From the NCBI RefSeq assembly GCF_002105155.1, contig NW_019028981.1, forward strand, positions 1-64,000: 64,000 nucleotides of DNA, read 5' to 3'. Made by a program: the position numbers and the translations under genes. This DNA is from Lobosporangium transversale (taxonomy: Eukaryota; Mortierellomycota; Mortierellomycetes; Mortierellales; Mortierellaceae). Position 1 is the first letter of the stretch. Each line of letters starts with the position of its first letter. Shown piece after piece: positions 39,099 through 50,579 of this stretch. Under the pieces are notes generated by a model, which did not search any database, was not told the origin of the DNA, and saw nothing but the letters and a program-made list of their open reading frames with translations.

Positions 39099-40637
39099 CT
39101 ACAGTGCGCCACCAGAAACCCAGAAACGTCTTGTAATAGTCTCATATCGATCAACAACCTGACCACCATTTGGAAAGTCCCATCCTTCCATGTATTTGCT
39201 GTGATTCAGTCTCGTGCTCCTCGAACCGGATGCATCAGCATCCCGTCCTTGACCGCCTTGGACTTCAACGACGACCATCTGAACCTTAAGGCGATAAAAT
39301 GCTGGAGGGACACGATCATGGATTTGCAGATACTGAAATCTTGTCTCTGCAGGAATATTTCTCGCAAGAACCGAAACAGGTACCAAGGTCTGGTCCTGCA
39401 CCAGCTCAGCTAACACTTTAGCAACGAATGTCTTGTCATTATTATGAAGTGCAGGGTTGTTTCTTTGATCGATGGCTTTGTCCGTCATTAGACGAAGGCG
39501 TGCTTGTGTGTATTCCAAGAGCTCTACAACACGTGAGGGGACTTTCCATTCGAGGGTATAGGGCGTCAAGGTGTAGACCTTTTGATGGAGACCAAAAGTG
39601 TGCTCCAGTTCGATTGGTTGCGCCACATTGGGATATTCTTGACGAAACTCGTCTGGAGAGAACTCAAAAGGTTGATCCTCTTTATGACCTTTGTAATAGT
39701 CTTCATTGTTGATATCGAGATGGGATGAAGAAGATGAGGAAGATGTAGTAGAGGATGGGGACGAAGATGAAGAGGAATACGAGGAAGTCATGATGTCGCG
39801 TTCAACTCTGCGAGACCGACGGGCAATGCTGATATCGGATCGACGAAGGATTGATGGGATACCGTTATCATTATTGGGCTCTGTGATGGTGCCTCCCGTT
39901 GATGTTTGGGATGCTTTGGTCGTTGTTGTTGCTGTGGAAGTGAACGATGCTATTGTTGTTGACTCTGAAATGATAGAAGGTTCTTGAGCTTTTGATTCAA
40001 TTGTCGCAGGTTTCTGACTACGCCCATGATAGAGCTCAAGTACCAGCACATAGGAGCCATCTTCAGAAATCTTGGAGGGAACCCAAACTTGGGCACTGCC
40101 CTTCCGAAATGGGATGAAACGTTTCAGAGAAAAGAGCTTTTTGTTGGATTTTGAGTCGACAAGGATGATATCCACTGTGGTATCCTTGGGTAGCCTGCGA
40201 GCATATTTTTTTGACCACTTTACAGATTCAATTGAGCCTGCATGCCAGACGGAATTTGAGTCTGGAAGTAGAAGCAACGGCGGCTCTTCTCCTGCATATT
40301 TCGATGTTGCTATGACCGAGGAAGTAATCTTGTCTGCACGTTTTATTTTGGATGATGCTGTTGGTGATGGACCAGTGGACAATTTGCTGTTACTTTTGTT
40401 GCTCCTATTGTTTTTGCTGTTATTTGATTTGTTCTCTGCATGTGCTTTTGCTGAGCGAGCCTCTCTGACATAATGGTGTGACCGATGTTGTTGTTGTTGT
40501 TGGCGCTGAGATAATGGACTTTCAAGTGAAGTTGGCTTTGAGGGGTGTGCTGGTAGGGCATGAGTAAAGGTCGAAAAGAGATTGATGGCTACTACCAGAT
40601 TAAGACTGAGAAGGAGCGCAGGCTGTGAGAACTTCAT
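39099..40637 (-). CDS. Secreted Kre9/Knh1-like protein with two beta-sandwich domains
   Basis: Single-exon 512-residue protein. Residues 1-27 form a signal peptide (LLLSLNLVVAINLFSTFTHA). After a Gln/Ser/Asn-rich, basic stretch, residues about 123-205 match the N-terminal Kre9/Knh1-type domain (SNSVWHAGSIESVKWSKKYA, then VDIILVDSKSNKKLFSL, then ISEDGSYVLVLELYHG). Ser/Thr-rich linkers follow, then residues about 354-458 look like a second, diverged copy (YTLTPYTLEWKVPS, then TQARLRLMTD, then VPPAFYRLKVQMVVVEV). In yeast Kre9/Knh1 act in cell-wall beta-1,6-glucan assembly, and the domain is common in secreted GPI proteins. No GPI signal is visible at the C-terminus (FWVSGGAL). The second-domain call is my reading of the pattern, not a search. 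Confidence 0.7.
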   Translation of the reverse strand: MKFSQPALLLSLNLVVAINLFSTFTHALPAHPSKPTSLESPLSQRQQQQQHRSHHYVREARSAKAHAENKSNNSKNNRSNKSNSKLSTGPSPTASSKIKRADKITSSVIATSKYAGEEPPLLLLPDSNSVWHAGSIESVKWSKKYARRLPKDTTVDIILVDSKSNKKLFSLKRFIPFRKGSAQVWVPSKISEDGSYVLVLELYHGRSQKPATIESKAQEPSIISESTTIASFTSTATTTTKASQTSTGGTITEPNNDNGIPSILRRSDISIARRSRRVERDIMTSSYSSSSSSPSSTTSSSSSSSHLDINNEDYYKGHKEDQPFEFSPDEFRQEYPNVAQPIELEHTFGLHQKVYTLTPYTLEWKVPSRVVELLEYTQARLRLMTDKAIDQRNNPALHNNDKTFVAKVLAELVQDQTLVPVSVLARNIPAETRFQYLQIHDRVPPAFYRLKVQMVVVEVQGGQGRDADASGSRSTRLNHSKYMEGWDFPNGGQVVDRYETITRRFWVSGGAL

Positions 40638-40701
40638 AGCTTCTATTATACTTTGATGTCAGGGCAGGGACGAGAAAAGGATTAATGTTTCAAAAATGGG
40701 G

Positions 40702-40734
<33 letters not shown>

Positions 40735-42209
40735 GGAATGTCAATGAATGAGTAATGGCGAATGGTAGATGAGGAAGGAAGACAATGGTGGGAAGAAAGT
40801 AGGAAAAGGAAAAGAGAAAAAGAAAGGAGTATAGTGTAAAGAAGTAAAGAAGCTAAAAAAGAGGCGAAGTCTGTTCTTTGTTAAAAAATGATTGAAATAG
40901 TATGAAATATGTAAAAAATATATATATTAAATGCCGAAAGAAGCCCATTTAGTCCAGGTGGAACAACATTATTGCAGCGATCGCTGTGCTCTGAAAATAG
41001 ATTGCAGGTTCAACAAACAACTTATCCAAGGTTGGTAATAGCGACGACAACCTGTCTCAGGATAAATACTCTTTGGAAAACAGAAAAGGCACTATGATGC
41101 CCATAGACTCACTTTCCTTACAGTTACGCTGGCTCATTGAGTCGGTGTTGTGGATAGATCAGTCCCAGATCTCTTTCCTCCGCCCATCAAGCTAAGTCAG
41201 TTGCAATTAAATGACTTCAATAGACGACGATAAAGTATAAATCAGATTCAGGTTCATCATTTTAATAACTGTCTTTTCGCTTCTGGGAGGGTACCGAAAC
41301 ATGTGTATGATAGCCATATTTTTTAAATACAGCACTTAAAAGCAATCAACCTTGATGTGTACTAAGGGATGGAATGTACTATTTATCTAACCAATCAGCC
41401 AAGCAATAGATTAACAGAAAGAGAAGAGGTACTATTGAAGAAACGGAAAAGTAGTACATGAGGTACATAATACGATGGGTTTGGAAAAATAATGTCCACC
41501 TGGCTCTGCCTGTTCTAGCACTTGGCTTTTCTCCTTATTTTTTACAGGATAAAGAGTATATATAGAGGTGACCAAAATTGTCAAAGGTCTTTCCAAATTT
41601 ATTTACTTGTGGATACTATCAACATAATGTACACACCATCCTTGTCATTTCTTCCAGTTTGCGCTAAATGGCTGCATGCCTTGATGTGCTGCGTTTTTTA
41701 GTGCTCCTAGTACATGTACATGGATTGGAGGTTTTCAAATTGGAGAATGTATAAATTTTCAAACAATTGAGGGATAGAAATAGGCTAATGACCGAGAATG
41801 AACCATTTGTGGAGGATTCAAATCCCTGTGAGCCCTTTCCTTCGACTGCTGTAACGGGTATCAAAAGAATAATAAATTGCAATTTACCCAAACTAATCTG
41901 TGACAACACTAAAAAACATTTGCAAACACATCAAACAAATCTAATGGAGAATACGAACCTTTTTCTTCTTTTCAAATATGTTGATTGTCCAATCGCGGCG
42001 TTGTCTGATCCTAGGCAGCAGGCGCGTAAGCCATCTCCTAGACCTCTAGGTTGCAAATGTGATCAAAGAGCAACCCTTAATCATCAGTACCCAGCGGCAG
42101 GGTATGAACGAAAAAAACTTCTTTTCGGCTCTTGATTTGTTATCGCGTGGAGCTTCATCAGATCCTCGTAAGGTTCAAAGTTAGGGTAGTCCTCAAAGTC
42201 ACGATTTTG

Positions 42210-42240
<31 letters not shown>

Positions 42241-42480
42241 GAAAAAGCGCCACCAAAAGCAAAGGCGATCATGACAGTGCATTACGACGATAGTTTTTTC
42301 TGTCATTTGCCACCACGATTCTCTTTTCTTTATTTGGCATGTTGATCTTGTTTCATTGACAATCAGCAACACGAATTCCTAAACGCACAGCACTGATTTA
42401 TTTAAGTCCATAACATCTCATCATTACGGTTCTTATATTCACTTGTTAAGCATTTCATTTCTACAATCCATACTCTCTTT
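40638..42480. other. Intergenic region
   Basis: No gene seen. Includes the promoter of the secreted Kre9-like gene (A tract at about 40702-40730, purine-rich leader) and, at the far end, the promoter of the DCUN1-family gene (A tract at about 42210-42237). A 122-codon frame at 41767-42135 has no ATG at its head and no recognisable motif. Confidence 0.5.
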
Positions 42481-42490
42481 TCGCGTCTTG

Positions 42491-42662
42491 GTGAGTACAT
42501 ACCCTAATGCGCCTGAAGTTCATTGGCCACTTCAAGCCATTCTAGACGTTAAACACATTATTTGATCTTTTGGATTGTCTTCGGTAATGACATGCACCAG
42601 TGAACTTGCTCTTTCATTGTTCCTGACGAGAGCGTTCTTTCAAACTGCATATTGGATTTTAG
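42491..42662 (+). other. Probable 5' UTR intron of the DCUN1-family gene
   Basis: A consensus donor (TTG|GTGAGT) at 42491 and an acceptor (GGATTTTAG) ending at 42662 bracket an intron that would bring the transcript leader to four bases before the ATG at 42667. This supports transcription from upstream of that ATG. Confidence 0.5.
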
Positions 42663-42666
42663 AATC

Positions 42667-42789
42667 ATGCCCAAAAGAAAAGCTGAAGCCACGGCCAATG
42701 ATAAACCCACAAAGGGGGCAGCGAAAGCCAAGAAGACATCAGTTAACTCCAGAGTATCCAAGGCCAATAACAAGGCTTCTGCATCAGAG
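42667..42789 (+). CDS. Possible alternative first coding exon of the DCUN1-family gene
   Basis: 41 codons from ATG to a consensus donor (GAG|GTTAGT). The peptide is basic and Lys/Ala/Thr/Ser-rich (MPKRKAEATANDKPTKGAAK), like the N-termini of animal DCUN1D4/5. It exits in phase 0, which does not fit the next acceptor (43168 region, where phase 0 meets a stop), but would fit a cryptic acceptor at 43360/43361 or the exon at 43592. Confidence 0.4.
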
Positions 42790-43157
42790 GTTAGTAACTA
42801 ACGACTTTAATACTTCCATTCATATCCACCATGTCCAGATTATTAGACATGAGCGAAGGACAGTCCCCTTTGCACACAGTTCCTTCTCCCCCTTGACTGT
42901 TCGCCGCACGAAAATAATGGTCCTTGGCTTTCTATTCCTCATAAACCATCCGCCCTTTTTCTTTTCCTTTCTTTTTTTTTTTTTTTTCTTTTTTTTTTTT
43001 TCCTTTTACTTCCACTCCTTATAATATTACTCTTAAAATATCTCGTGGGATCATTCTCCTTCCTTTTGTGCACCAAGACATTTTGGGTACCTTATACTTC
43101 GTTCGGGAAACGCTCCTTACCGTTTTTTTTTTTTTAATTATTTGTTAATTCAACGCC

Positions 43158-44954
43158 ATGGGCAGCAAAAACAGTAAAGACATCATCAAATCAAGAGGAA
43201 CAAAGGTTGACACAACTACAGGATCGAAATCCCGCTCAACGTAAGGACGTATATGCCTGCCATGGATTGCATGCTACACACACAGCAACAATGCAGATTT
43301 TGACGTTCATAACGTTCATTCTATTCATCTGACATCTTGGAATTGTCGAGTAGACTCAAGAATAATGGCGCAGTGGTCAACAGAACCCCAGCAACAAAGT
43401 CTCCCGTACCACCGGTACCAGTACCCACACCAACGCCGGCACTAGCGGCAAAAGTATGCCTCTTTCATTCTCCCTTTCGACATCCACTTGAAGAAACCCA
43501 ACGTTCCTACTCCAATCCTTCAGAAACCTATCTTAGACGGAACTATACTTCTCACAAACACTATTTCTGCTCTCACTTTTTGACCATTTAGAAACGATTC
43601 GATCCTGAACGGTGCTACGCATGGTTCAAGTCGTACACAGGTATGGATGGACATGATATCGAAGAAAAGCAAATTAATGTCTGCTGGTGTTAAGGCGCTT
43701 CTCCTTTTTTTTGCAATCTTGCCACGACATTAATTTCTTGGATTAATTGTCATCTGCTAGGCCTGGAAGAAAATGAGGATTTTGATAAAGATCAAATAGG
43801 ACCTGCTGGTATCGCAAAACTGTGCGAAGACATCGATGTATCTCTGGAAACAGTAAGTACTCTCCTTGCGTCAGGTCTGGCAGAATTTTGCATTGAAATC
43901 TTGAGGATATATACAATAAAGTAAAAGATATCTTCGAGTCAAGTATTAATGTGTAAAGAACAAGTATACAGCAATTTTGACAAAAGCTAATTAATTGCCT
44001 GCCTGCTGGTGTTTGGAATTTTCACTCTCACCTCTCATTAAATATGCTGCTATCATAGGTTGACATGCTGGTTCTCGCTTATCATTTGCAGGCTGACACG
44101 ATGCGTAAGTTTAGGAGAACTGATCAATAGCCACGTGATACCCAGGATATTGGAGCCCTTTCTAACCTGTGTCGCATTTTATTTATTTCCATCTATTACA
44201 GCTATTTTTACCAAAGATGAGTGGATGAAAGGAATGAAGGAGCTTGAGTATGTTCATTGTCGATCGATCTATCACTATCGCTGCATGTGGATATTATTTA
44301 TTAGAGTGTTTTAGTTTAACCAAAATATGCTTGACGGCAAACTTTAGGTTGGATTCGACGGAGCAATTGAAAGCTGCAATGCCCGGCTTAGTCGCAACAC
44401 TCAAGGATCCGAAGAAATTCAGGGAGGTTTATCGCTATGTCTTTATGTTTGCCAAGGACTCTGAGCAAAAGTGTATGCCATTGGAGGTAATTAACAATGG
44501 TTTTATATCTATGGCGATGGCCTGCTAATATATCAATCATGATGATGAGATGCGAACATAGTTGTTATTATGGTCTAATGAATCGCTGTTGCGTTGTTGT
44601 AGGTTGCCTGTGCAATGCTACAGACCGTGTTGAAAGGAAGGCCGCATGAGGAGCGATTTGTGGAGTTTTTGGAAACAAAGAGACCAGTCAAGGTCATTAA
44701 CAAGGACCAATGGTACAACTTTCTGGACTTTTCAGAGACAATAGCTGAGGATCTGTCCAACTATGATGAAGCAAGTTCTGCATGTAAGTCATGCTTGCTT
44801 TCATGGATATTATGTCTGTGATATGAACAGGTACGAGATGATGAACTTGTTTGTTGATCGATCGGTCAATACTTTTTTTTTTTTTTTTTTTGTTTACATA
44901 GGGCCTGTTCTTCTAGATGATTATGTTGAGTGGCGAAATGAGCAGTCTTCGTAA
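43158..44954 (+). CDS. DCN1: DCUN1/DCN1-family neddylation co-E3
   Basis: Promotes NEDD8/Rub1 transfer to cullins by binding Ubc12 and the cullin. Modelled from ATG 43158 (GCCATGG) with exons 43158..43240, 43351..43453, 43592..43640, 43761..43852, 44059..44104, 44202..44247, 44348..44486, 44603..44783 and 44902..44954, giving 263 residues with all phases closing. The PONY domain fills exons 3-9: [94 protein letters not shown], then the cullin-binding DAD end [11 protein letters not shown]. It is closest in style to DCUN1D4/5 and lacks the UBA domain of yeast Dcn1. The N-terminus MGSKNS could be myristoylated, as DCUN1D3 is. The identity is firm; the first 60 residues are not. Confidence 0.85.
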
Positions 44955-45226
44955 AGAGAGTCATAAATGTCACCTTGGGCGAGACACGTATATAGTCTAA
45001 TAATGACATGACATGGTGGACATAATAGATGTCGTCCAAACAGAATAAACAAAAATAAAGGTTGAAGAGTCTTCACATTGCATGTCACTAAATAATTGTG
45101 TAGCAACACAGCTCTGTTGTAGCAGAAGAGAAGAACGTCTTCTCCGCATGGATTTTTTATTTCACTTGAGTCGATCTATTAAGCTGAAATATTGGCACGT
45201 CGACATGCCCTATCCGTCCATTCCCT

Positions 45227-45787
45227 TTAGCAGTGTTTGGCGGTAACGGTGGCGCTCCGGCAAAAGATTGTGTTACCGTTGCCATTAATGGTGACGATCT
45301 CGAGTTCAACGGGAGTCTATGTAATGAAAGCATCCAAATAAACCATCGGTAATATCAGTGCTAACCATATTTATCATTAGTAATTCTTTTTCAAAAAAAA
45401 AAAAAAAAAAAAAAAAAAAAGACATACATCAGCAATTACATTGCCCTCGATTGGCATGCACAGAGTGAGGGAGGTCAAGGTAGTAGGGACTGGACAAGGG
45501 TATCCTTGCTGGGCCAAGAGTATACAAAGATCAAGGGTCTTAGAGTAAACGACTTGGCCGGCGAACTTACCCTCGAACTTGAGCTTAGCACCTTGAGTGA
45601 CAGGGGCCTTCAACTTGCCAGTAACAGTAGCACAGGCTTTCTTGCCGATGCAGAAGGGATTAGGGGACAATGTATAAGAATCAACCTTCAGATCTACAGG
45701 ACCAGTAGAGCAGTCCGAGTCTAGTGCATGAGCGGTGGTGATGGCAGCAACAATGAGAAAAGATGCGAAAATAATGAGGATCTTCAT
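45227..45787 (-). CDS. Secreted ML-domain (MD-2-related/NPC2-like) lipid-binding protein
   Basis: Two exons (45428..45787 and 45227..45316) give 149 residues. A signal peptide (MKILIIFASFLIVAAITTAHA) is followed by the ML beta-sandwich with six Cys residues spaced as in NPC2 and fungal phosphatidylglycerol/phosphatidylinositol transfer proteins: DCSTGPVDLKVDSYTLSPNP, CIGKKACATVTGKLKAPVTQ, LDLCILLAQQGYPCPVP, LTLCMPIEGN and the C-terminal GNGNTIFCRSATVTAK. Such proteins bind sterols or phospholipids in the vacuole or outside the cell. A TATA-like CATAAAAGG lies about 95 bases upstream (45881-45890), and the leader is CT-rich. On the sense strand the 111-nt intron has a 28-base T tract. Confidence 0.88.
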
Positions 45788-45950
45788 GGCAAACTTTGGA
45801 GGGAAAAAGATTGTTTTAAAGAGCGAGTATGATATCTGCGTTAAGAGTGAGGAAGAGGGAGAAAGCAAGAGAGAATCACATCCTTTTATGCCTGTCTCGC
45901 CAAATTGCTTAAATGTAAGCTTTGATTAGAGTATACTTTACGCTAATGGG

Positions 45951-46439
45951 TCAAGTATGTGCCTGTAAGAACAGAACGTGAAGGGCCAGAATGAATGAAG
46001 AGGTATGTAAACAGAGAATCTTGATAAGACTAGATCTATGAGAGGTCAAATATTCATGTATCCACAAACTAATTCCAATACACTGCGATAAATAAGTTGT
46101 GATTTCAGGGAACAGTCGCGAAATTTTATTTGCTGGACAACCGAACAACGAGCGGAGGATTGAGTGTACATGAACATTTTTGTTCCACTGTTTAATCAAG
46201 ACTATTATATTTGCAACGGTCATGGTGCGCATTTTAGGATAGGAAACTACTAATGGCGCCATTCTCTCACTTCTTTTTTTTTTCTGTGAAAGGGTTGAGC
46301 AAGTGAAGCTCAGATATTTTTCCAGAATAAGACCCTTCTTCCTAACAGCAAGATAAAAATCACCCTTAGGACGACGAAGAATCATCAGAGGGATATTTAC
46401 CATCATTCCCTTCCCTAAACTGATGGATAGGCCAAACAT
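45951..46439 (-). CDS. Orphan open frame, possible decayed gene
   Basis: A 162-codon frame beginning with ATG, long for this AT-rich gap. The first 50 residues (MFGLSISLGKGMMVNIPLMI then RPKGDFYLAVRKKGLILEKY) look protein-like; the remainder is Ser/Ile/His-rich and less convincing, so an intron or frameshift may lie near 46280 where an A tract occurs. No family recognised. Confidence 0.25.
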   Translation of the reverse strand: MFGLSISLGKGMMVNIPLMILRRPKGDFYLAVRKKGLILEKYLSFTCSTLSQKKKRSERMAPLVVSYPKMRTMTVANIIVLIKQWNKNVHVHSILRSLFGCPANKISRLFPEITTYLSQCIGISLWIHEYLTSHRSSLIKILCLHTSSFILALHVLFLQAHT

Positions 46440-47005
46440 ACATTCACTAATTGATACTTATTATTACAGTCTATTCATAATGTTATTGACAGATCATTCA
46501 CCCTAATAGGCAAGGGAAAAAGGAATTGGCCTTTAGACCTGAAAGGCTTTGTACTCTCATCACATGCCAATGTATACGGGTGATTACCATTTCCCCTTTA
46601 ATGCCATCCAAGAAACAAAAAACTTGGTACACTAATGTTCATCTAGACCGTGCCTTGACACGTTCAGCTCTGGATTCTTTATTATTATTATTATTATTAA
46701 ACGTATTTAATTCACACTTTATGCATCAGTTACATGCGCACAAGAGATTAGTCGAGCCATTCCTCATGAATTTCAGAAAAAAAGAATATACTACTTTTTA
46801 AGAAACAAGTAGCAACTTATTAAGTGCTATATTTTTACTATAAACATTGGTTGGAGCGAAACCGCAATGAAGTTGATCTCCTTTGAACCTAGTCGAAAGC
46901 CAAATGCATCGCCATTGGTTTAAATAGAGTTAAAACAAAAAAAAGCCGAGTGTCGCGTTTCAATCAATGTTTGCCACTCAATTTCAGAGTTCTAAAGTGT
47001 CCAAA

Positions 47006-47321
47006 TTACCTTTGCAAATAATGAAATGTAGCCTTGACTGGTTTGCCTATGAAAGCACGACTGTGCGCATTTATAACCTGCAGTGGTCCCTTGAAATCGA
47101 CTTTCTTGGATGCAGCCTTTTCTGCATGGTCCATATTCATAGGCAGGGCTGCCATAGACACCATTGCATTGGTAAATGTAATCGTACTTACATCCACTGA
47201 GCAATCGAGACTGTCCGCAGTGCTTTCCAGCCGTGTGATTGACGCAGATGCAGGCGCATCGCTGGAAGACATGAAAAAGAGAGCAGCAAAGACGGTGGTA
47301 AGGAAAAACTGGGACCTTCAT
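47006..47321 (-). pseudogene. Small secreted protein gene broken by one base near its start
   Basis: From the ATG at 47321 the frame gives MKVPV and then a Cys-rich reading, while the adjacent frame, entered one base out at a five-T run, gives a hydrophobic signal-peptide core (FLTTVFAALFFMSSS) followed by 70 protein-like residues (SLDCSVDVSTITFTNAMVSM, then KVDFKGPLQVINAHSRAFIG) ending at an AG|GTAATT donor-like site. A TATA-like box (TATAAGA, about 47389-47395) lies some 70 bases upstream. The family is not recognised. Either a recent pseudogene or a one-base assembly error; a GT-type site at 47153 would offer a short intron instead. Confidence 0.45.
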
Positions 47322-50300
47322 TTTTGGCAGAAGAGAAAGTTGGAATCTGAGAAAGTGTTTGCGTTTCGACAGGGTAATTTGCAGCCTTCTTATAGTGAAA
47401 AAAGACGAAAACTAAGAAAGCTCATTGGTGAGAGGAACGAACCACTGTCCTTTCTCTCATCGTCTTTACCACAACGCCGCCAATGCTGAAGTGGTAAAAG
47501 ATGATGAGAGAGGGATAATGTTTCATTTTCTCTCTGCATGAAAATGATATGAGAACAGCTGCTATACTATTGACTTGCACGTACCAAATAATAACACATG
47601 CCAACAGGTAACATGCTCATTATTAATATAGGATCTATTATTGCATGTAGCTGGTGTCTTGTCACCTCCCTAGGTCTGAGCTTGGGTTTTTTTTTTTTTT
47701 TGCAAAATTTTTTACTTGACCAAAAAGTATTCAGCCCAAATCCAGCATTGTCAAGCGCTTAGATTAAGACCGGCGCGGGCAGTGCTTAGTGAAAATGAGA
47801 ACGTCCACAAACAAATATATGTAATTAGGGCTTTTTGTTCCCTTACTATCGGCTTTTCCAATCATGTTGAAGCAAAATTCAGTAAGCGTTGCATGTTCGT
47901 TCACTAAACTGTCACGAAATAAGATTGTTTTTTACGGAAAAAATATTTTTGCAACAGTAATCGACTTTCTAGATAGTTGGTCTTCAGTTTTGCCTGAGCA
48001 AGCAATGACTTGAAGTTACCATCTGTCGAATCATGGCGGAGCATCTTTTAGCCATGCTGGAACGCGTGATTGACCGTCTTTTCTGATTCCTAGTGCATAT
48101 GAAATAGGCCTCTAGATCCCAAGCCTTACTATATAGGGCCGTCGTGCAGGCCGGAAAGCATTTCCGTGACACTAGCCCAAAATGGAAAGAGACAAGTCCA
48201 TTATAGGCGATTGTTATTGATGAGGGTATTGTAAGTTGTAGAGTAGCCTTGTTACTACAATCAACTGAGATTTAGCCAATTGTTCTATTTGTTTTACTAT
48301 ATAATTATATTTTGGAGTTGCTGGCGCATTTTTTATTTTTTTCCCTTTCCTTTAGCAATCCTACAGTCAACACTTTGAAGAATGCTTCTGATAGTTCATC
48401 TTCCAATCAGCTTTGGAAAAACAAGGCTTTTAACCAAATCTAGACTTTGGTTAGTCTCTCTTATCACTCGGAGGGATAGTAGTTCAAAATCACACGAGTA
48501 TGTATTATTTATTATCAATATAGATGGATTGATGAGTAATCTTCAATTTGTCCATTCTCCCAAGCCTGCGGTGGGTATCGTCGGAAAGGAAAGGGGAGAT
48601 GGAGTGGATGAATGCCTTAGATTTCAACGGGTATAGTCACGGGCACCGGAGCTCGAGTACCCCTCACATAATACGAGGGGCGTTGCCATTTTCTTGCCCC
48701 GCATGTACGTCTCCGATTTCTGATAGCAGCAATCGTGCCTATAACAAATTGCTGTGATATTAGGCGCACAGAAATCATTATTAGTAATGTTAACATTGAG
48801 GGATTGTAGTAAGAGATTTCAGTATTGGTATGATTGAAAGCAAAAAGTCTTGTTTACATGTGCTGCAACCAGAGGTTCGCGAAAAGGTAACAATAGCCCA
48901 ACTGAAGATTGTTCATTGGGAGGTCAAGCAGCTCCATGGTATTACGCATGTACAAGGCTTCATATCCTAAGGGCATGAAGAGCACATCACAGCAGCACGC
49001 GAACAGAAGGCAATCAAAGTCAGGATTCATACAATTTGTGTAAATGAAGCTGAGTAATATCTAACCGATAATCAGAGATGGTACCTACCACTAGCAAGGA
49101 AGCCAATTGCGGCAGGATTGCACACATCAGCGGCGAGTAATCGATCAAGTATGGTTTCCCATCTTGCAAGACAATTTACGCCTGTCTCCCTCCAGAGTAT
49201 CGACATCTGCGCCCGAGTCCTTCACCCCATCAACCGCAAACGGTAGACTACCCTTTTCTGTGAAGCAGTCAGGGATGTAAGTTTCCTCAAACCCTGCAGG
49301 CGTTAGTAGCGGATCCCTGGCCTTGGACGGAATGGCACAAATAAATAGATCTGTTATGTGAGTAGGCTGTTTAGAGGATAGCAAAGAGATAAGAGACGAT
49401 CGCATTTTACATACTAATGGTCAACCGCTCAAGGTCTCTGAAACTCCCACGATGATATTTTGGTAAGGCTTTCATCGTCAGCAGATTCTGGTACTAGATA
49501 CATCACACCAAGCACACCAGAAAAGGCGAGTGGTGAAAAGGGTATTATTCAGACTTTCCACTCCTTTCCGCCTTGTCCTTGCCAAATGATAAGGCAGAAT
49601 GTCGGTGATGAGGCGTGGTGGCCGATAGTACTTCTCTTCTTTCGGTTATTGCCGCGTCTTTCTCGCACTCCTTCACAGTCAGTTCCACGATTCAATTGGA
49701 TGGAGTCCTTTTTTTTTTTTTTTTTTTTTTTGTGTATTTCTGGATGTTAGGGTATTTTGAATTTAGAAGTCAACTGTGTTTTTCTCAAACTCTGACTCTC
49801 TTGCTATTGCATACGAGATATTGGTCCTTCCATCGATTATGAGACAAGGGATCGCCTCCTTGCGTGAGTGGACAACCTCGAGCCTTAGTCCTGACGTTCA
49901 GGGATTATTGCCAGATGTGAATGCCTCCCCCGTTGCAAAGTATATACCGCAGAAGCTAAAAAGCGGATCAAGATAACCCTTTTGCATTGCATCTATTAAT
50001 GATACTAATACATTTTATCATCTCAATGACATAGATACAGGGAATTGGAGCATTGACGCCGAGGTATGACCAGGGATACTCAAATAAATATTAATTGATG
50101 ACAGCATATACATGAAAACCCAAGACTTGGCTAGAACCAAAATTTTATTACAAGAAAGAATGAGGCTGTTGGCTTTAGATCAATTCTGTAGCCCTTTTGT
50201 CAAGCAAAGTGATCCATAACTTAGCGCCATAGTGACTTCAGTCATCAAGCTGTATCAGTACCACAAGGCTTTTGAGAACAGAAAGAGTTGGTGGGTAGCA

Positions 50301-50579
50301 CCCTGTATGGCGGCGTCTAGTGAATATACTGTAAATATACTTTTTAGAGTGCCATCAAGGGCTACCATTAAAGAGTTACTTTATTTCGTACCCCTTCGTG
50401 TATACCTAAATGTTTACCAGAATTGCATTATCACTACCCATGCATGTCAATGAGACAATGTTCTTTTACTATAATTCAACGGGTTGAGTACTTGTACCAA
50501 TTTAACTTTTCTTTGATCAAGTATTGATGTCATGCTTCGAAGTTTGGAACTAAATTCTTATTCATTATTATTTTCTGGT
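47322..50579. other. Gene-poor decaying region
   Basis: No complete gene. Isolated protein-like stretches occur on both strands (see 49141-49405), together with T tracts at about 47685-47702 and 49709-49731. A plausible exon-like segment bounded by CATAG and GTATGA lies at about 50033-50065. The pattern is that of old gene or element debris. Confidence 0.5.
49141..49405 (-). pseudogene. Decayed coding fragment
   Basis: An 86-codon frame with protein-like composition (DLFICAIPSKARDPLLTPAG, then IPDCFTEKGSLPFAVDGVKD, then GADVDTLEGDRRKLSCKM). No start context or splice structure and no recognised family. Flanking sequence on the same strand (around 49440-49560) has similar composition in other frames, which suggests a frameshifted relic. 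Confidence 0.3.

Noticed and set aside
41810-41835. tRNA B-box-like sequence (GATTCAAATCC)
   Set aside because: No A box at the right distance and no cloverleaf could be drawn.
41767-42135. 122-codon open frame
   Set aside because: Starts with TTG, no conserved-looking motif, in an AT-rich promoter region.
43158-43240. Joining the exon 42667..42789 directly to this exon
   Set aside because: Entering at the GGCAG acceptor in phase 0 meets a TAA after three codons; entering at GTAAAG leaves the next exon in a frame with a stop.
47034-47489. 151-codon plus-strand frame
   Set aside because: Antisense to the broken secreted protein gene; composition (Arg/Lys-rich tail) arises from its promoter.
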